NCBI GenBank assembly: GCA_025766275.1
Contig: JAFKAC010000008.1
Location: 2,232,001 to 2,296,000 of the forward strand
Direction of reading: 5' to 3'
Source: Lactarius indigo
Taxonomy: Eukaryota; Basidiomycota; Agaricomycetes; Russulales; Russulaceae
Length of the DNA: 64,000 nt
The notes beneath the pieces are model-generated. The model was not told the DNA's origin. It ran no database searches and saw only the letters and a list, made by a program, of their open reading frames with translations. The number at the start of each line of letters is the position of its first letter. The first letter of the stretch is position 1. Shown piece after piece: positions 59,051 through 64,000 of this stretch. A program made the translations under genes and the position numbers.

Positions 59051-60667
59051 GACAGGAACACCGCGCTTCGTCGGACGGTTCGTTTTTCTTTCTTCTTTCG
59101 GATCTATATTTATTTCGGGGGTACATTCCCGAGACACAGACCGGTCGTATCTAAGGTCAGGCTACATTTAGTGAATGCGTATCGCGCGTATCCCTGGTGA
59201 GGTGCTTTTTGAGTCGTAAGCATGTAACCGACTTTCGAGGACGACTCGTGTCTCCCCGGCCACTAGTTTTATGTTATAAGTGCTCGAGTCTTTGCTAGTA
59301 ACCTTTGTATGATAGAAAGAAAAAATTTACTTCAGGTTGAGACCTGCGATACATGTGCCAATGAGTGAATAGAGCCAATCTTCGATCATTACTAGTTGAT
59401 GTTAGAACGGAGTTTTAGTAAGTGCAATACCCACTGTATCGGGGTTGGATCACGGTGTTGCACTCGAGAATGATGCAATATTGATGCGCCGCCACCAACA
59501 CCACTACTAGTTATAATGACCAGCCTGACTGGGCCGCCCGCCCGGTCCACTACTTGGTGGTCTCCTTGGTAGTGTGACTAATGCCGGAGGACTTGTTCCC
59601 TCCACCAACCCCTCAACTTCTGTACCCTGATGGTATGGTTTACCCCGTGATACCGGGGTCGACGATGCTGATCTTTTGGAGTAGTGGCACCGAACCAATG
59701 GGGTCGCGAATACGGGAGCCCCTCACACATGTCCATGTGGGATGGCAACACCTGACAGTGTCCCCCGGGATATCTTTTCTTTTGTACTATTCATTGGCGG
59801 GGAAGCGGAATCATGCTTCCTCGAAAAGAATGTCAATAAATCCCCGCCACTTTGTTCTGTGTCTGTATTTTGGTGCGACCGAAAAAAGAAATCACTTTTT
59901 CTTGGGTGACGAGGGGGTGTCTTTCTCGTGGTCATCCTAGAGCTGCCAGTGATGCACCAATTAGTCAAGCGAATGAGGGACCCTTGGATAAGACACCTGG
60001 TCATTGTCAGCATATGTTGTGTTTGGTCTCTTATGGCCCGAGTGTGATACTGTACAAGTCGGAACCTCAATGATACTTTTAGTCATGTATACCAACTTGA
60101 TACGCCGCCCCAGGTGTAGAGTTGCAGCCTGTGTACGGCTATGTTATACGTGCGCTGCGATTGTGGGCGCGTCCTCGTGCACAGCGGAAGGCACTCCCGG
60201 TCTAAGCCACGGTAGTGTCCCCTTGTACGTTCGCCACTAGTGGAGAGGTATGAGTATATGGGTGCAACGAGGAAAGCGCAGAGCCTCGTCCCTAGCCATA
60301 CTAGGCGATATCTAAGCCGCAGAAGGCAGAGTGTGCTCATTTCGCAGAAGTGAGAGTATGGTTCAGATCGGCTGCAAGTTGAGGGACTTCGCTGACATCA
60401 TTGGACATATTAGCACTATGCGCTAGAGAGGGTGATATGCACGGTATCAAGATTTCCCGTGGCTCCATACCGTACGCACTGGCATGTTAGAAATTCTGTT
60501 AAGAGTTAAATAATACGACGAAAAGAGAGTATACCGTCGACGGCAATGCCAGAAGGATAGGCGATAAAGTCGTCTACGTTGACTAAGGTTGACCAGCTTG
60601 ACCCCAGTCCTGGTTGCGGGAAGCAGTTGAGAATTGATATTTTGATTCAAGACGTCACAAAAACCTA
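59051..60667. other. Gene-poor stretch
   Basis: No supported gene. The open frame at 59581-59940 (119 codons) has no motif. Holds the methyltransferase 3' side and the tRNA 5' flank. Confidence 0.4.
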
Positions 60668-60749
60668 AGACACCATAGCCAAGTGGTTACGGCGATAGAT
60701 TAGAAATCTATTTCCCTTTGGGAGCGCAGGTTCGAGTCCTGCTGGTGTC
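60668..60749 (+). tRNA. tRNA-Ser (anticodon AGA)
   Basis: 82-nt class II tRNA. The acceptor stem pairs GACACCA with TGGTGTC and the discriminator base is G. The anticodon stem-loop is ATAGA-TTAGAAA-TCTAT, with anticodon AGA for serine (UCU, and UCC after inosine modification). The long variable arm (TTCCCTTTGGGAG) is typical of Ser. The T arm is GCAGG-TTCGAGT-CCTGC and contains the B-box. There is no intron. A T5 Pol III terminator begins 5 nt after the end (60754-60758). Confidence 0.95.
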
Positions 60750-60856
60750 GTTACTTTTTGAGTCTCGGTGCACATTTACTTCGAATTTCCTGTACAAATT
60801 TTTGGAAACCGCATGGTCTCTCACACCTTTGATTTTGACGACGAGGCCAAGGCAGG

Positions 60857-61861
60857 CTTTTTGATTTGAAGATCGATGTCGGCATCGCCCGGGTTGGCCA
60901 TGTTGCTGAGTTATGCAAGCACACGGTGAGACTAACACGCCATGAACGCTCATGCTACAATATCGATAGACATCGTGGGTCTTACTGCACTAGCAGGAAA
61001 ATCATTTTTTTGATCACACTCCTACACTCACACAGGTACTCGACCGCCAGAACAGCCGTGAGATCCTGCGCGCTCTTCTCCACGCCATCCTCTTTCACCG
61101 ATTATTCGGGACGATCAAGCCGCAGATGTTCGAGGTCCTTGACGTCACCATGGTGCGTTCCCATGTCCGTTCAGATTGGGCACTCGTTAATGGACCCCGC
61201 AGCCTGGCGTCGCGGATCCGAATGTGCACCGCCTCGTCGACGAGAAGGTGAATGTGTTTTGGAAGGGTCTCGAGAGTGTTGCGCTGAAGCGGGGAGAGGT
61301 TCGTTCGTTCGTTTCTCACTCGCGATTTGTGTCGTCGGACGTCACGTCCTGACCGATTGGTTGTTGATTGTGTTAAGATCTCTGTCACACTCTCCAAGAA
61401 GGACCAGAGGAAGGCCTGGCTTGGGATGACCACATATGAGGCACGTCGTCACCATCATCCCTATTGTAATAGTCGGCTAATCTGATTTGGCCGATTACAG
61501 GAGGAAGTTGCTTGGGAGCAGTGGTACGTAGCCGTCGTCCTGCCGCAATCCCCGATCCAACACATTCTGCGCGCACACAGGATCATCAACGCGGAGATAC
61601 GCCAGCCCAAATCCGAACAAGGTATGCATTAACACACTTAGCGCATTGCTTTCACCCCCGAAACCTTGTCGTTGACTCTGCACAGAGCGCCAGCAATTCG
61701 ACAGGAACCTCGCCGCGACGCTGTCGAAGAGCCTCCGCACGATGCTCACGCACACTTCTTCCGAACAAGGCCGCGCCGCTGTTCCCCCGATCACCAACTC
61801 AGACGTCTCGCCGTTCCCGCTCAAGATCGCCGTGAGCGTCGGGGGTGTCGAGCTCCTCTGA
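60857..61861 (+). CDS. ATG101: Autophagy-related protein 101
   Basis: Exons ...-60877, 61036-61152, 61203-61298, 61378-61440, 61501-61523, 61581-61621 and 61686-61861 read in one frame. ATG101 is the HORMA-fold partner of ATG13 in the autophagy-initiating kinase complex. Family landmarks are the FDLKID start strand, NSREILRALLHAILFHRLFG, KPQMFEVLDVTMPGV, VNVFWKGLESV, the YEEEVAWEQWIINAEI segment with the WF-finger-region Trp residues, and a C-terminal helix and strand ending VSVGGVELL. The intron after TTYE uses a GC donor (61441-61442). The first exon is incomplete: the frame before FDLKID meets a TGA, so the start must come from an upstream ATG exon that I could not fix. Confidence 0.8.
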
Positions 61862-62496
61862 GTGAGGGTCAAAGTTCTCGCATGCGGCTGGCTGTGACTG
61901 CGGCCGCAGCGCGCGCCGCGGTAGTGTTTCTCAATACGCGTCGGTTGTGTGTTCTCAAGAATAGGCGAATGCCTATCCTTGGGGCATATCTTCCGAGCAG
62001 GCCCATTTGGGAGATATTGCTACGAGTTCCCCGGCCCATTTCTTGTTCGGCCCTCATCGTCCGATCGGACTTGATTGGATCAATAGGGTTGGCGCGGAAT
62101 TGCTAACATCACATCTAAAATTATTATACGCTCCTCTTACCCACCCTACTCAGCGTCACAGATATGGATATTTTTGTTGCCGCTTTAGGCACGGACATAC
62201 TATTCCCTGGGATTCAGCATTTATGTTTACCTGCGATGCCTTTTTATAACATTGGGACATAGACTGCTCGAAACAACCATATGACAACGGTAGAGACGAC
62301 CATCAGTCACTTGCACGTAAGAGGCGCCTCTACACCTGGCTTATCAGCCAGTTCTGGACAGGGGATGGCCCCAAAATATCGAAAGAAGTGTACAAGGTAA
62401 CTACCCTAGTTACCAAGCAATGCGGTGATGCATAAACGAGGACGAATGTCATAGTTCAAATGGATTGCGGATCAGCTGGGCACGCCATAACTCGTT
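61862..62496. other. Intergenic between convergent genes
   Basis: No coding signal supported; a plus frame at about 61.67-62.1 kb is a shadow of the ATG101 last exon and its 3' flank. Confidence 0.4.
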
Positions 62497-63523
62497 TCAG
62501 GGGTAGGAAACGCCAGCCGCTTTCATGAGTTCTGGCACTTCAACGTCTACAAGCATGCGCAGTAAGACACATCAATCAAGGGCGGTTCGAATCGAGACTT
62601 ACGGTCCTCCGTGTGCTTCATCCGGGAAGAATATGAGCATGATGCGCCTGAGGAGTTTCGACTGCGGTCATTCGAGAGTTTGCCCCATTGGATCTAACAC
62701 GCACCAGGTCCAAAAACAAAGTCCCCGCCGTTTTGCGAGATGTTGCCTTGCTTTCCAAGGTGCAATGGGTTCTTGAGAGGGCCACGCTTGGAGAAAAATC
62801 GGTGAGAACATAGAGCTAGGGGGTCAAAGAGACGCGGCATACCCAAATGCTCCACAAGGTGCCACTGAGGAGACTGCGCGTCAGGTAGCTGCGTCTTTCC
62901 TCACCCTTGGGTGTCGTTTGGAGATTTGATACCAGGCCAAGCGTGTCATAGAGCTTCCTATCTGGATTGGCGTAGATCTCTCCCTTGAATCCAGCATTTT
63001 CTGCGAGTGAGGCAGAGCACTCGTAAGTGGAAGATGTGCGGGGTGATTGTTGGCGTACTCTGGTAACTCTCAATTAGCGGCCAATCTCCGCAGCCGACGA
63101 CAACTATTTTGGTGGACGCCGCCTCGAGGGCGTCCGCACGGACGGTGGCAAGCTGGGAAACGTATTGCTGTAGTGCGCGTCAGTACCAACCAGACACAGG
63201 GACGTGGGGATGACCCACCAGGCAACTCTAAACCCCCACAACGGTAGGTGATCAGCAAGCAAAGAACAGCAACCGAGAATGACGCAGAGTCGTACCCCAC
63301 AGAAGAAATGTCCTTTAAGGCAAACAATGATGTCAAACGTGAATATATGCGCGCATCGCACGCGAGTGAAGTAATACGCACGAACGAACACGACAACGGT
63401 CTTCTGATCGGTGAATATGTCCCCAAAGCGGACCTTTCCGCCTTTTTTGTCGAAGACGTGGATGTCTGTGGCAGTTTCGAGTGCTTTGGCGTCGATTGCG
63501 GGTGAGCTCTGGTCGGCGGACAT
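62497..63523 (-). CDS. AhpC/TSA-type thioredoxin-fold protein (PRXL2/AAED1-like)
   Basis: At least seven exons on minus. The start is MSADQSSPAIDAKALE, and the same frame is open upstream with an Arg/Ser-rich stretch that could be a mitochondrial presequence from an earlier start. Domain order: DIHVFDKKGGKVRFGDIF, TVVVFVRHFFCG (peroxidatic-type Cys), YVSQLATV, KIVVVGCGDWPLIESY, the IYANPDRKLYDTLGL block, RGPLKNPLHLGKQGNI, GGDFVFGPG, SSRMKHTEDR, and an end near VPELMKAAGV. Members are peroxiredoxin-like oxidoreductases of the thioredoxin superfamily. By my splicing the usual second Cys of the C-x2-C motif is missing: CG is followed directly by QY at the 63296/63167 junction. Confidence 0.72.
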
Positions 63524-63953
63524 GATGGTAGAGACGAAACGAGTAGTGGGTGCCGTCAAGGAGAAGAGGGGTCTTGAACTGGAGACGCTTTGCACATGAC
63601 GTGATGCGATGATGGCGCGGGCCGATGGAGAGTTCTTGCTTGTGCACAAGCGGGCTTGAAAGCGGGCACAAAATGTGCCTCGAGCTTGTAGCCCAATTTG
63701 AGGAAGGCCAATTCGTGCTAGGACCCAATCATCATCCAGGTCCGAGTGAATTATTTGTGTGGACTCACCCCTCATCGCGTTCTGTGCGGTTGCCACACAC
63801 AATTTTGTTATAAGGGCGCCGCTGCGGATGCATCAGAAAATGGATCGTTATGGAGAGGCGGAGTACTGGTGCCCCGAAGTTGGGGTTAGGGTCCTGTGAT
63901 GTATGTATGCGGCATGCACGCACGTACCGAGCTACTCCTTGACGCCAATTACC

Positions 63954-64000
63954 ATGTCGCAGTCCATACTCAAGGTGGATGACAAGTTCTTCGAGCGCGG
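63954..64000 (+). CDS. Partial gene start at the right edge
   Basis: ATG at 63954 followed by 15 sense codons to the window end (MSQSILKVDDKFFERG). An ACC precedes the ATG, a fair fungal start context. The 430 bp between this ATG and the AhpC-type start form another divergent promoter region. Too short to assign. Confidence 0.4.
   Translation, partial: MSQSILKVDDKFFER

Noticed and set aside
1..64000. CRISPR arrays, operons or prokaryotic systems
   Set aside because: Spliced genes, a nuclear tRNA and eukaryote-only families throughout; no direct-repeat arrays with spacers.

Overview
The window looks like nuclear DNA of a filamentous basidiomycete. Genes carry many short introns (about 45-75 bp, a few longer), products match basidiomycete families such as DUF6534 seven-helix proteins, HAM1-like proteins and a GC-rich fungal coding style, and there is a nuclear tRNA-Ser(AGA). 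I infer an Agaricomycete, probably a Rhizoctonia/Ceratobasidium-like member of the Cantharellales; the lineage is inference, basidiomycete is well supported. Exon models below were built by hand from splice signals, reading-frame continuity and family knowledge; no search was run.

Layout. 1-7.4 kb: an edge ORF, a divergent pair (a four-module C-C-H-C zinc-finger-like protein on minus, a glycolipid transfer protein on plus) and a two-helix membrane protein that may be POM34. 7.4-10.4 kb is gene-poor. 10.4-17.4 kb: two intron-dense minus genes, an ACS/Dal5-type MFS permease (15 exons) and the mitochondrial disaggregase HSP78 (22 exons, reading frame intact through every junction). 17.7-25.7 kb: two unassigned ORFs, cofactor-independent phosphoglycerate mutase, a tetraspanin and a DUF6534 protein. 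25.7-34.7 kb is gene-poor except for a frameshifted RidA and an orphan ORF. 34.7-44.2 kb is a dense housekeeping block: a Dsk2/ubiquilin gene with four single-base insertions, NOPCHAP1-like, DUS1, proteasome alpha-6 (PRE5) and HAM1. 44.2-54.3 kb is a diverged tandem duplication of the unit [HAM1 3' end + flank + DUF6534 gene], each copy interrupted by a different insertion. 54.3-64 kb: an O-methyltransferase, tRNA-Ser, ATG101, an AhpC/TSA-type protein and the first codons of another gene.

The genes do not form one pathway. Proteostasis is well represented (HSP78, Dsk2, proteasome alpha-6, ATG101, NOPCHAP1), but I read that as coincidence of synteny. The observations most worth following are: five single-base insertions, all compatible with lying exactly between codons, in two otherwise well conserved genes (Dsk2, RidA); the tandem HAM1/DUF6534 duplication; the modular C-C-H-C protein; and the number of GC-AG introns (four found, each forced by reading frame).
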